NCBI GenBank assembly: GCA_028023455.1
Contig: JAQFVV010006275.1
Coordinates: forward strand, 1,621,279-1,685,278
DNA: 64,000 bases
Reading direction: 5' to 3'
DNA from: Epiperipatus broadwayi
Taxonomy: Eukaryota; Onychophora; Udeonychophora; Euonychophora; Peripatidae
Shown: positions 46,790 through 58,125 of the stretch, piece by piece
Numbering within the stretch: position 1 is the first letter of the stretch
How the letters are laid out: every line of letters starts with the position of its first letter
Made by a program: the position numbers and the translations under genes
Notes under the pieces: generated by a model
Told to the model about the DNA's origin: nothing
What the model saw: only the letters and a program-made list of their open reading frames with translations
The model's database searches: none

Positions 46790-46820
46790 GTATATATATA
46801 TATGTGTGTGTGTGTGTGTG
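46790..46820. repeat. (TA)n(TG)n microsatellite
   Basis: TATATATATATATG followed by GTGTGTGTGTGTGTGTG. Copy 2 of the duplication lacks this expansion (about 62495). Confidence 0.85.
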
Positions 46821-47045
46821 ATTAAAACAGTAAGTGATGAGTATATGTCCTTCATGGGAAGGCTTAGGCAATATCTTACAGTATCATTTATTTCTTCTGG
46901 CAGACTAGAAAGTTTTGGTTGAGAAAACTACATAGTTCAGACTGCTCACTAGAACTTAAATGGATTCTAGCCCATCAGGTGAAAGTTTCCATCACATAAA
47001 ATCTTGTCATGCTTGCTTTATATAGTGAAATACGTTGTTAAATCA

Positions 47046-47770
47046 ATCTGATTGGGTTACAAGTAAAGGACTGGCAACAAGATGTGTGAGAAAGGTAATA
47101 TGGTATGCAGAAGATTTGGATAAAAACTTTATGTCAGTATTCTTGTACAAAAATGTGATGATTGTGTCAGGATTGTTGAGTGTTATAGGGCAAAGAATGA
47201 GATAAAAGAATAGATGCATTAATAAAAATAGGGAAATAGAGAGGTGGAGAACTAGTATAGAGGGTAAAAAGAATCTAAATATATTTAGAAGTAAACAGAA
47301 TATTGGGTGTGATTTAATTTACAATAATAGCAAAGAAAGTAGTCTGTTATTTAAGGTTTAAACAGGATTGTTAGCAACAAGGAAATGTACACATAAATGG
47401 AGAAATGTGGGTGATTTGTAAGGAAGACAAGAAAAATATTAGGCATCTGCTAATAGAATGTAAATACTTACAAGCAAAAAAGATACAAATAATGAAATGG
47501 TGGCAAAATAAATATAGACCAAGAGATTATACAGAATGTAGGTTATTGGATTTTATATTGGGATTGGAAAAAGATAAGGAGGATCTAGATATAAAGGTCA
47601 TGCAGTGGACAAATATGTTGTGGAAATGGGATGAAGCAGGATAGAGAGAAATATGGTGTGGGGAATGGAAAGGGAAAGTAAGGTAGCTAACAGTTTTTTC
47701 TGGCCATGGTGGCTGAGAGTTACCTGATTTCAATAAAGGAGTAGCCATATCACATCATAATAGCAGGATT
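47046..47770 (+). pseudogene. LINE B 3' part, unit 1
   Basis: Starts TTGGGTTACAAGTAAAGGAC and runs to a 3' UTR ending TTTCAATAAAGGAGTAGCC. The frame 47405-47644 encodes ICKEDKKNIRHLLIECK, part of a C-x2-C-x7-H-x4-C zinc-knuckle-like motif found C-terminal to the reverse transcriptase in several LINE clades. The start coincides with the right edge of segmental-duplication copy 1. 5'-truncated. Confidence 0.65.
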
Positions 47771-48895
47771 AATATGTGGTAATGATGGGTTATCTGTTAG
47801 CAAATATGTGTTAGATTATTTAGAAAAAATATAAAGAGAAATAAGAAGACATGCATTGAATGCAGGTGTGTGGACAGCAAAGGAGGCAATTCAAGGAAAA
47901 ATGGGATAGTCAAGTTTTTTATATGGAAGATGCAAAATCAAAATGTTTAGTAGATTGCAATTTATGGATAGTAAGAGAATAGGCAAAATAGTATTAAATT
48001 GGGTTACAAGTAAAGGACAGGTAACAAGATGGGTAGAAAAGCTAGTACTGCATGCAGAAGATGTCATTATACTTGTATAAAGGGTGGGATGATTGTGTTA
48101 GGAGGATTGTTGAATGTCATAGTGGCAATGAATGGGATAGAAAAATAGATGTATTAATAAAAAAAATAGGGAGCTAAAGAGATGAAGAACTAGTATGGAA
48201 ACTAAAAAGAGCTTAAACATATATAGGAGTAAACAGAATATTGGATGTGAGTCAATTTATGATAATAGCAGGGAAAGTAGTTTACTATTTAAAGCTTGAG
48301 CAGGATCATTAGCAACAAGAGAACATACACATAAATGGAGAAATGTGGGTGATTTAGTCTGCAGGTTATATAAGGAAAGCATGGAAAATATTAGACATTT
48401 ACTAATAGAATGTAAATGTTTATCAGCAGAAAGGTTACAAATAATGAAGTTGTGGGAGAATAAATGTAAACCAAGTGATTTTACAGAATGTGGGTTATTG
48501 GTCTTTATTCTGGGATTGGAAAAAGGGGATCTAGATACAAAGGCCATGGAGTGGACAAAGATGTTTCTGTGAAGATGGAATAGAGAAGAATATGGGAAAA
48601 ACTTAGGATGGGAAATGGAAAGGGAAGGTGGGTACAAATAATAAAGTTGTGGGAGAATAAATGTAGACCAAGTGATTTTACAGAATGTGGGTTATTGGTC
48701 TTTATTCTGGGATTGGAAGAAAGGGATCTAGATACAAAGGCCATGGAGTGGACAAAGATGTTTCTGTGAAAATGGAATAGAGAAGAATATGGGAAAAACT
48801 TAGGATAGGGAAGGGAAGGTGGCTAACAGGTTCTCTTTGGCATTGTTTGTGAGATTCCTGACTTTAATAAAAGAATAGGCACATCACATATAAAC
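47771..48895 (+). pseudogene. LINE B 3' part, unit 2
   Basis: A second copy in the same orientation, starting further 5' in the element. TTGGGTTACAAGTAAAGGAC recurs at about 48000, some 950 bases after unit 1. It encodes DLVCRLYKESMENIRHLLIE in 48345-48572. The 3' UTR has CTGACTTTAATAAAAGAATAGG, with an AATAAA signal. Within it, 48436-48632 is repeated as 48633-48829. Confidence 0.65.
48436..48829 (+). repeat. 197-bp tandem duplication inside LINE B
   Basis: TACAAATAATGAAGTTGTGG (48436) and TACAAATAATAAAGTTGTGG (48633) begin two adjoining units 197 bases apart, differing at only a handful of positions. High identity means this duplication is much younger than the LINE insertion. Confidence 0.85.
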
Positions 48896-49059
48896 ATGTT
48901 TTAAATTTTGCAGCTACATATAATACAGTAACATTAATAATGATTATTTTTTAAATAGATGTATATGGGCACACATTTATATATTGTTAATACGTATATT
49001 GAATAATGAGATGCTGAGATTTTTTAAGCTAGAAAATATATATAAAGAAAAAGAGCATT

Positions 49060-49500
49060 CAATCAATAATCTATGACCAGGTCCAGAGAGCAGTCACATG
49101 TACCCTGTTCATTGCTCTGATATTCATTTCCACATATCTTTTCTCATCTCTTACATCATCCAGCAAAGTCAATATTTTTAGTCCTTTCTTTTTGTTTTTA
49201 TTCATTATTCCCTCAAAAACAATGTTCATTAAATTATTCTTTCTTCTAAATATCCAATCTCTTTCTATCTCCAATTTCTTCACTCAATTTCCTTCTTTCA
49301 TTTATTCTTTCCAATTCTTCCTCCTTTGTCATGTTATTCATCCAACTAGTTTTCTCCCTGACCACATCTCAAAGGACTCTAATTTGTTCCAATTGTTTTT
49401 ACTCATTGGCCACATTTTGTAGCCATACATTAATACACCCCACCTATTACAATTAATTCATCTACAAAATATTATCTTTCTCTATTTTTTAATTTTATCT
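49060..49500 (-). pseudogene. LINE C-type reverse transcriptase C-terminus
   Basis: The minus-strand frame 49071-49283 reads KLEIERDWIFRRKNNLMNIV and LTLLDDVRDEKRYVEM. Upstream blocks give SFEMWSGRKLVG and MNNMTKEEELERINERRKL. The order EAFEMW - N-E-E-L - RR--WIGHILR - LLDDL is the conserved tail of insect/mollusc-type endonuclease-RT elements. It is 5'-truncated at about 49500. It could be the 3' end of the family whose endonuclease lies at 44.4 kb. Confidence 0.6.
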
Positions 49501-50215
49501 CTGCCTTTTCCATCAACATTAAAAGAGCTATTCAAGTAACTAAATCCATTCATGCTTGTGCATGTAATTGATTATGATCTGGGAATGATGCAACAATAGC
49601 AATGCCAGCAACACTGAATCAACAAGATGTACAAATATGTATATCTAATGGAGATGCTGACTGCAATGTATTAGATAATACTCAGCACAGGCTGCACTGG
49701 ATAAATGGACATCACAAAAATAAAATAAAAATTTATGATTTAGTATATTCCCATATATTAGTAAGGGGTATTTTTATGTTTCAAACTCAGCCCTAGTAAG
49801 GCACTGTTTGCATTAAAAATTACCCTATCTCTGAAAAAAGAGTTAAATTAATAATCCATAGAAGGAGACTTACATATATAATGGTAAGGGAGAAAGAAGC
49901 AGAATTATTAAAAGATAACTATTTTAAACAGTAATTTGTGTATCTTAGGCAGATGTATATGTTCAGTATTTCTCAGATACTGCAAATGTTTGTTTAAAGA
50001 ATGAGATGTAAAAAAGTAATTCACATTAGTAAACGGGACGAGGATTATAAATATTTTTAAATTTAAAGGAATAATAATAAACAAAGTATAGACTGTAATA
50101 TTCAGATATTTTTCCTATTTTTATGCTAATTGTAATTGATTTCTTTCAGTTTTGAATGTGGGCTAAGAAGAGATCTTATCCAGTATATATACAATATCTG
50201 AATGCGTTTTTGGCC
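49501..50215. other. AT-rich spacer, nothing recognised
   Basis: A 64-codon plus-strand frame (49602-49796) is of near-normal composition but shows no known motif. No RNA gene. Confidence 0.3.
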
Positions 50216-50704
50216 AAAGCTGCAAGATGCACTGTGTAATTTATATAGAACGCTAATTTATGTAAATTGGTAATTTACATATTCCATTTTTTGGACACTT
50301 GAACACTATTTTCTTTTTTGCTGATTGTGTGGGAATTGTTAGAAATAAACCACGCCTCTTATCTTTTGCTTTCTATTATCACATTCAGTACCGATGATCT
50401 TAAAGCTTACTGGATCGAAAATGTAGCCAATGTTCAAGTTCTAAGAAGATAGATTAAACAATTATGAATATAAAAATGGTCTTATCAACATTTTCGATCC
50501 AGTAAGCATTAAGATCATTTGTACTGAACATGATGACAGAAAGCAAAAGATAAAAGAAAATGGTTTATTACTAACAATTCCCATGCAATTAATTAAAAAA
50601 GAAGTGTACAACTATCTAAAAAATGGAATATGAAAATTCCCAATTTCCATATGTTAGCATTCCATATAAATCATACAGTGCAACCTGGAGCGAGCTTATA
50701 AATG
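50216..50704. mobile_element. long-arm foldback element M6
   Basis: Arms of about 215 bases, 50216-50430 and 50490-50704, roughly 80% alike. Innermost: CTTACTGGATCGAAAATGT (50408-50426) against ACATTTTCGATCCAGTAAGC (50490-50509). Mid-arm: CTTTTGCTTTCT, GGGAATTGTTAG and CATATTCCATTTTTT each have an inverted counterpart. The loop is ~60 bases. No coding capacity or known terminus. Confidence 0.75.
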
Positions 50705-51109
50705 CTATGAATCTGGCTTTACCAGCTCTCAGCCATCGTGTGTGTATATATATATACACAATGTTCAAAAACAAAACTTTGAAATAAATCAAGTATAGAC
50801 TGATTTACAAAAGTTGGTATTCAATTTTCTTTCTTTAAAAGTTTCTTTTTTGTTGTTGATGTAAATAAGGGGGAAAACATTTCTAATATAATTAAAAATA
50901 ATCTACAAATAAAGCTATAATTTTTAAAGGTTCGAGTTTGGTACATACATTGAAACAAATTATTTGATAACCACCTTAACTGAATTAATTAAAAGCTAAT
51001 TAAATATGATCAATGTATAATTAGTATATATTTTTGGTAAACATGTTTGTCGAATTAAAATATTTAATTAATATAATTACAAAATAAACGCAAATATTAA
51101 AACTAGAAT

Positions 51110-51310
51110 GGAAGGGTGATAAAAAAATAAATCCTTGTGTGAAATGATAAAAAGTAAAAAAATCAGATGAAGAGCTAGAGAAGACCAATGCTGAGATGCA
51201 GAAAAAAATATGCAGTGGGAGGGAAAGATTGACAATGAAAAATATTTAATTAATAGCAAGATCTACACATAGCTGCTGTCTTTCTTAAGTGCAATAGGTC
51301 CTCATCTTAT
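51110..51310 (-). repeat. dispersed repeat X (inverted relative to 62750-62925)
   Basis: In reverse complement this matches 62750-62925: AAGATGAGGACCTATTGCAC, TCCCTCCCACTGCATATT and TCAGCATTGG occur in the same order. It lies just 3' of a LINE B copy here and just right of segmental-duplication copy 2 there. No coding motif. Confidence 0.6.
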
Positions 51311-51339
51311 TTGTATCAATACTAGAGAAATATATAAAA

Positions 51340-53880
51340 AAAGCACTTTTATTTGGGATATTCTCTTATTATCCATAATTTGCAATCTATCAAGCATTTT
51401 TTCATATAAAAACTTTACCATCCCATTTCTTTTTGAATTGCCCCCTTTGCTATCCACACATCTGCATCTAATGCATGTCTTCCTACTTCTCTTTGTACTT
51501 TTTCTAAGTAATTTAATACCCCTTTACTAACATAATGTATCATTACAATAAGTTAACCATACTACTGCCACCCCCTTCCATACAATTCTTGCTACATCAT
51601 ATTTATTATATGAAAACACTGTTAATTTCTTTATGAATCCCATTCTTTTCTTTGCTTCATTTATCAACTTTTTCTCCCATTTCCAAATAGTTATACCTAT
51701 TTCCACATTTAATTTCATATCTCCCTAGATAAATTGTTTTCTTTTTCTGCAGCATTTATCATTATTGTTTTTGATCTTTCTTCACTAAATTTGATCACCA
51801 TCACTTTTCCACCCTTGTGAAAAGTCTTCAGCACAACTTCCATATCTTCTCTACTTTCTGTGCACAGGAAAATATCACAAGCAAATAAAAGGCCTGATAA
51901 TGTACTGCCTTGCGACCTAATAATAGTTTCTCTACCCCCTCTTCCTAATCTTTCTACTGTCCTATTTCTTTCAAATACTATATATATATAGAGCTTGCAA
52001 ATAAGCTCTTAACAAGCTTTGCAGAATATTCCCAACCCCAGACCAGTTTCTGCTACTGGCTTCTCTCAAATATAATAAAAACAAATAGGTGACAGAGGGC
52101 ACCCTTACCTTAGTCCCACCCCATTTTTAACTTTAATTGATTCTATGTTTCCTAATTGATACCTATAATAATTATTTTCATACAATCTTTTAATAAGATC
52201 CATTAAAGCTTCATTCATTCCAAATTTACTAAATTTATGCATAATCAATTTTCTATTTACTCTATTGTATGTCTTCTCTATATCTATAAAGACCATATAT
52301 AACTGCCTACCTGTATTCTAACTCATATCTACAAGTTATGTGACTACAAATAAACTATCTTCTATATACCTATCCATTCTAAAACCTTTTTGCATTTCTC
52401 CAACTATATATTTTTTTCCATGCATTCCTTCCAGCCACCATATATGCAAAAACTTTATATAACACTGATGTTATCACTATTGGTCTATAAATGTTTATTT
52501 TACTATGGTCATTACCCATTCCTTTAAATAATAGCCTTATTTTTGTAATATTCCAACTATCTGGAAATTCTGTCTTCTGTACCATCTTACTAAAACTGAT
52601 AATAGATTGAATTTTGCCCTATTTCCCAAATTCATCATCATCTCTGCTCTCCATCCATCTAAGCTTTTTGCCTTTCCACTATTCACCTTCTTTCCTGCTT
52701 CATTCACTTCATTTTCTGTAAAATTAATATTACCATTATTACTATGCGCTCTGTTTATTATCATTCTGCCCTTCACATCTAACATCTTTTCTATATCCAT
52801 TACATACTTATTTAAGATTGTCTCTAATTATTCACTAGAGCTACACTCTTTCTCCTCATCATTTAGTATCTTTATTTTAATTTATTTTCAAATTTTTTTA
52901 TTCGCATCTCTTCCACTTTTATTAATATCCTCCAATAATTTATTATTTAATTTCATTCTCTCTCTATAAATATTCATTTTAGCCAACTTCTTTTTATTTA
53001 AATCATTTAATATATTAATGTCTTTTTCACTTCCTTTGTTTTTAATAGCACATTTATAATGTCTGCATCTTTCTTTCTGTCTTTTACACTTTTATTAGTT
53101 CTCACTTTTCTATTTCTTTTATTTTTCTGAATATTCTCACAAAAACCGTATTTGACACTTTTTCTATTTTACCACACCAGTCCTTAAACTCTTCCATAAT
53201 TTCTTCTACTTTAATTATATATTTTTCTAACTTATTTTTATCATTCCCTCTCCATCCTCATTTTTCATTATCTTTTCTATTTTTGTTCTTATTTTCCATC
53301 ACATTACTAACCATTTCTATTACAAAAGAAATTATGATCATTATTACATACTCTCTCTTCATTATCAAATACCTTAATTTTTCGTACTTTATTCATTCCC
53401 TTTTTTTTATCTTCTAATACATAATCTATTGTGTGAAATATATTATTTCTAGACCATGTGTATGCCCCTCATAAATATTTGATAAATTTCCAATGTTTAA
53501 ATTCACTTTCTGACAAAAAATTTTCAAAAGCTGTCCATTCTTGTTATCCAAGTCACCAATTTCTTCAATATGCCTATTTATATCCACTATAACCATTATT
53601 TTCTTCCCCTCTTTTTTGAAACTTTGTATATTATTAAATAGGCATTTATATATGCTACTGTTCCATTACATTACAGTTTGATTATCTCCAGTAGACATAT
53701 ACACTTCCTAACCTTATTTCAAATCACAAATATTCTTGACACTTTACAATATTTAAATATATTTTTGACATAACTCCTATATACTACCCTTTTTTCTTTT
53801 TCTATTTATGTCCTGTCATATCAAATTTTCCTCTGTAGGTTCTTCTCTTAGATGTATTTTTACTCCTGCTAATATTTTAA
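51340..53880 (-). pseudogene. LINE B copy with endonuclease and reverse transcriptase, decayed
   Basis: Minus strand from high to low: endonuclease pieces (EEIGDLDNKNGQLLKIFCQ near 53540-53590, IDYVLED near 53410-53450, DHNFF near 53330), a basic linker (52820-53250), and RT frames 52537-52800 and 52379-52585 (DSWNITKIRLLFKGMG, YRPIVITSVLYKVF). Frame 52105-52296 has motif A VFIDIEKTYNRVNRKL and GVGLR, after which the Q of the QGCPLSP block is TAA. The thumb is at 51527-51718. The 5' end abuts the 3' end of the next LINE B copy. Clade not assigned. Confidence 0.7.
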
Positions 53881-53884
53881 AGCT

Positions 53885-56800
53885 TTCGATGTGACATGCT
53901 ATGGCTTCTCCTTTACCAAAGTCAGGAATCTCTCAGGCACTATGCTGTTTTTCCTATATTCTTCTCTATCCTGCTCCATCCCATTTCCACATCATCAACT
54001 TTTTCCATTCTATAGCCTTTATATCTAAATAGCCCTTATCTTTTTCCAAATCCTATATAACATTCAAATATCAGCCTTTCAAGCTAATTGTACACGCGCT
54101 TTGCGAATGTTAATAATAAATGAATACTTTCCCTTCCAATACAAGATATAGTATTTATGCAGGAATAAAATGAATATCCACTTATTCCTACAACTCAAAT
54201 GCTTATATATGAGCAAATATGAAGTACTGGCAAGGAAAGTGTGAGGATGGACCACTCACTTTAAATTACTATTTACGATGTCTGAATGAATAACGTCGGT
54301 GAAATTGTCTAGAATTTACTAAATGTCACTCTAACTGAAACTTAATCATATATAAATAAGCATTTATTTTTATATAGCACTGTGTTTACAATTGTATTAC
54401 ATTCAAATATCAAGTCTTTCAAGATAATTGTGCACATATATAAAAACTAAAAAATTGACTTCCTGTATACTCACTTTGTTTATATTTATTCTCCCATAAC
54501 TTCATTATATACCCTTCCTCTTGTAAGCATTTACATTTAATTAGCAGATGCCTAATATTTTTCATGTCTTCCTTACATAACATACCATAACTTCACATTA
54601 TTTGTACCCCTTCTTCTTGTAAGTATTTATATTCAATTAGTGAATCCTATTATTTTCTATACTTTCCTTACATAACTTATAGATTAAATCAGCCACATTT
54701 CTCCATTTATGAGTATATTCCCTTGTTGCTAATGATTGTGTGCAAACCTTAAACAGTAAATTACTTTCCTTACTATAATTGTAAATTAACTCACAATCAA
54801 TATTCTCTTTACTTATATATATATATATATTTATACTCTTTTTACTCTCCATATTAATTCTCCATCTTTCCAACTTCCTATTTTTTATTAATACATCTAT
54901 TTTTCTAACCCACTTTTTGCAACTATAACACTCAACAATCCTTCTAATACAATAATCCCATCTTTTGTACAAGTATACTGACAAAGTCTTTATCCAAGTC
55001 TTTTGCATACTGTACTACGTTTCTCACCCATCTTGTTGCCTGGCCTTTACTTGTACTATTTTGGCTATTCTCTTAATATCCATAAATTGCAATCTACTAA
55101 ACATTTTCCTTTTGCTTTTTGCATCTCTCATATAAAAACTTGACCAACCCATTTCACCTTTAATTATCTCCCTTACCATTCACACACACACACACACATC
55201 TAATGCATGTCTTCCTACTTATCTTTGTACTTTTTCTAAGTAATCTACCACCACTTTACTAACAAATAATGCACCAATACTATAAGTTAACCCTGCTACT
55301 GGCAGCCTGCCATACAATCCTTGCTACATCATATTTATTATATGAAAATACCATATTTAGTATATGAAAACATAGTTAATTTCTTTATCAGTTCCTTTCT
55401 TTGCTTCATTTATCAATTTTTTTCCCCATTCAACCAAGTAATTTTTCTGATTAATTAAGATAATTCCTAAATAGTTATACCTATTCATCACAATTAACTT
55501 TATATACCCCAATAAAAATTATTTATTTTCTCTTCCCCAGAATTTATCGTCATTCCTTTTTATTTTTCTTCACTAAATATATTCCCATCTCTTTATCCAC
55601 CCTTGTGCATGTCTTCAACATAACTTCCATATCTTCCCTATAAGAAGATATCAGCAAATAAAAGATCTGATAATGTATACACTCCTTTCTATCTATTAAT
55701 GGTATCTCTATCCTTTTTCTTAGTATTTCTATTGTTCTCTCCACTTTTCTTAAATATAACAAAAAAAGTAGGTGACACAGGGCATCCTTGCTTTAATCCC
55801 ACCCCATTTTTTTTTCTATATTTCCTAATTGATACATATAATAATTTATTTTTATACAATCTCTTAATAAGATCCACTAAAGCTCCATTCATTCCCAAAT
55901 TTATTAAATTTACCCATAATCTATTTTCTATTTACTCTATCATATGCCTTCTCTATATCTATAAAGACCATATACACTGGCCTATCTGTATTCCAACTTA
56001 TAAGTTGTGTGACTACAAATAAACTATTGCCTATACATTTATCCATTCTAAATTCTCTTTGCATTTCTCCCACTATATTATTTTTTCTATCCATTTTTCC
56101 ATACTTCCAGCCACAATATATGCAAAACTTTATATAACACTGACATTATTACTATTGACCTATAATTGTTTGTTTTTCCATGGTCCTTCTGTATTATTCC
56201 AGATATCTGGAAATTGTCTTCTGTGCCATCTTTTTGAAACAGGATAATAGATTTAATTTTACCCGTTTCCCAAATTCGTCATCTCCTCTGCCGTTCATCC
56301 ATCTAAACCTCTTGCCTTCCCACTTTTCAGCTTCTTCTCTGCCTCATTTAATTCATTTTCTGTAAAAGTAATATTTACATTACTATGCACTTTTACCTTT
56401 GTTATCACTCTGTCTTTCACATCTAACATCTTTTCTATATCCATTATATATTTAAGATTGTCTCTAATTCTTCTCTACAATTGTACTTTTTCTCCACATC
56501 ACTTAGCAATACTATTTCTCTCCCCCTACATTCCTTCTTTTAATATATTTTCCAAAATTTTTTATATCCATCTCTTCCACTTTTATTAATATTCTCTAAT
56601 AATTTACTATTTAATTTCATCCTCTCTCTACAATTATCCATTTTTGCCATCATCTTTTTATTTAAACCATTCAATACTAACAACTTTTTCACTTTTGTTG
56701 TTTTTAATGGCACATTTATATTCTCTGCATGCTTTTTTTCTCTCTTTTACCCTTTTATTAGTTCTCACTTTTCTATTACTTTTATTCTTCTAAATATTCT

Positions 56801-57015
56801 CACCTAAATCCCTATTTGCTACTTTTTCTACTTCACCACACCAGTTCTTGTATTCAATCCCCAACAAACTCTTCCATGATTTTTTTTACTTTTATTTTAC
56901 ATTTTTTTTAACTTATTCTTATCATTCCCATCTTTCCCTATCCTTTCTACTTTTATTATTATTTTCCATCATATTATTAACCATTTCTATTAAAAAGAAA
57001 TTATGATCACTATAA
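53885..57015 (-). pseudogene. LINE B copy, second in minus-strand tandem
   Basis: Same family and order as 51340-53880. The 3' UTR is near 53905-53945, and the knuckle region is at 54637-55008 (KWRNVADLIYKLCKESIE). RT frame 55689-55898 holds GVGLKQGCPVSPTFFVIF, intact where the neighbour has a stop. The RT N-terminus and linker span about 56000-56950. The endonuclease end (DHNF) is at about 56990-57010, after which the copy is truncated. An insertion of about 370 bases (54062-54430) is bracketed by repeated CATTCAAATATCA-CTTTCAA. 54480-54560 and 54585-54690 are a local duplication. Confidence 0.7.
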
Positions 57016-57689
57016 GATGGCTGTCTGATGTATAAGATTGCAATTTATTAAAAAAAATAGTATTGCAAATTTTTTTTTTAATAGTTTCACTATTTGGGAA
57101 CTATCTTTATTTTTACGGACAGACAAATTAATAACTTCAAATTACAAATAAATTCAGAACTTAATTTGTTCTCTTTCTAAAAATGATCTTATTAAAGGGC
57201 TCTTTCGCAACATCACTTCTCTAATCTATTCACTTTACAAATGATAATCAACAGTTCGCTCAAATCTTTTCAAGCTTTTCCACAATAGGTCATATTGATG
57301 TTAATGACTATTGTTTTTTAAAACCAATAGAGATAGAGAGGAGGGCGCATGCGTTCTTGATCCCTTTAACGATATATGATCTATTATAGCAAATATTTTG
57401 ATAACTAAATTCAAAGTAATTTTAAATGCAACAAAATAAGAGTATATATGAGTATGTGCAAGATAACTTTTAACCAGTGCACTACAGGAAAAAATTATCT
57501 TTATAAAAAAACAATCAAGCTTATGGATGATTAGGACACACTGTTTCCTTCAGAAATATTCATTTATCAACTAATAATGGGATGGCTGTCAAAAATTAAT
57601 ATGGATTAGTTGACTAATAAAAAAAATTCTAAGCTTTTTAAAAATACCAAACTATAAAAACCCCACACGAATATATTAATCATTATAAG
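57016..57689. other. AT-rich spacer, nothing recognised
   Basis: Only one short CpG-containing stretch (57340-57360, GGAGGGCGCATGCGTTC) stands out. No gene or RNA signal. Confidence 0.3.
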
Positions 57690-57820
57690 AGTACCAAACT
57701 CTCCGTACAGTAGTGTCACCAAGTGCAAGTCTTCATAATCAGTGAATGTAATACTGTATGGAGAGTTTGGTACTCTTATTAACAGCATGTATAAACTTAT
57801 GAAATAGTGATCATGTGATT
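57690..57820. mobile_element. M1 foldback derivative
   Basis: GAGTACCAAACTCTCCGTAC (57690-57709) pairs with GGAGAGTTTGGTACTC (57760-57775). The centre keeps AGTGTCACCAAGTGCAAGTC of the M1 arm. The right end, TAGTGATCATGTGATT (57805-57820), is the M1 terminus in inverted form. Most of the interior is deleted. Confidence 0.6.
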
Positions 57821-58074
57821 AATCCCTGTACTAAAAAACATTTTGCTCACATGCAATGGTTACATAATGAAATGAAAACAAATCATGAATATTGTGTCTG
57901 CTAATTATACAAATTTCATGGGCTGACTTGTGTCTATATATTTTTGCAGATATTCTAAAAGAATAAAGTATGGTGTAAAATGCTTAGTGCCAATTATTTA
58001 TCAATCAGTGATGCTGTTGGATTTTTGAATTATGAAATAACCAATCACAGCATTGTAAACTTGCATTCATATTT

Positions 58075-58125
58075 ATTTTTAAGCCAATAAACATCATGTA
58101 ATATGTATAGAGAGTTTTGCCTGTT
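58075..58125. mobile_element. M1 terminal fragment
   Basis: TATGTATAGAGAGTTTTGCCTG repeats the right end of M1 (compare 34128-34152 and 40573-40590). Only one end is present. It lies about 300 bases from the 57.7 kb copy. Confidence 0.4.

Larger units (their letters stand above)
43605..47045 (+). repeat. segmental duplication, copy 1
   Basis: Shares with 60545-62718, in the same orientation, two long blocks: 43605-44060 (e.g. ATTATTTAATTTGGATTC, TCTGATATGCTC, GGCTGGTATTGCAG) and about 45880-47045 (TTTATGTTTTCAGATCAAAG, AACTACATAGTTCAG). Private to this copy is a LINE C endonuclease fragment near 44340-45480. Divergence is moderate, so the duplication is old. Confidence 0.7.

Noticed and set aside
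48257-48744. Long minus-strand frames rich in serine and proline
   Set aside because: Antisense shadows of the LINE B 3' units. The plus strand carries the recognisable C-x7-H-x4-C motif and the AATAAA signal.
52607-52969. 120-codon plus-strand frame, F/S/L-rich
   Set aside because: Antisense of the LINE B reverse transcriptase and linker on the minus strand.
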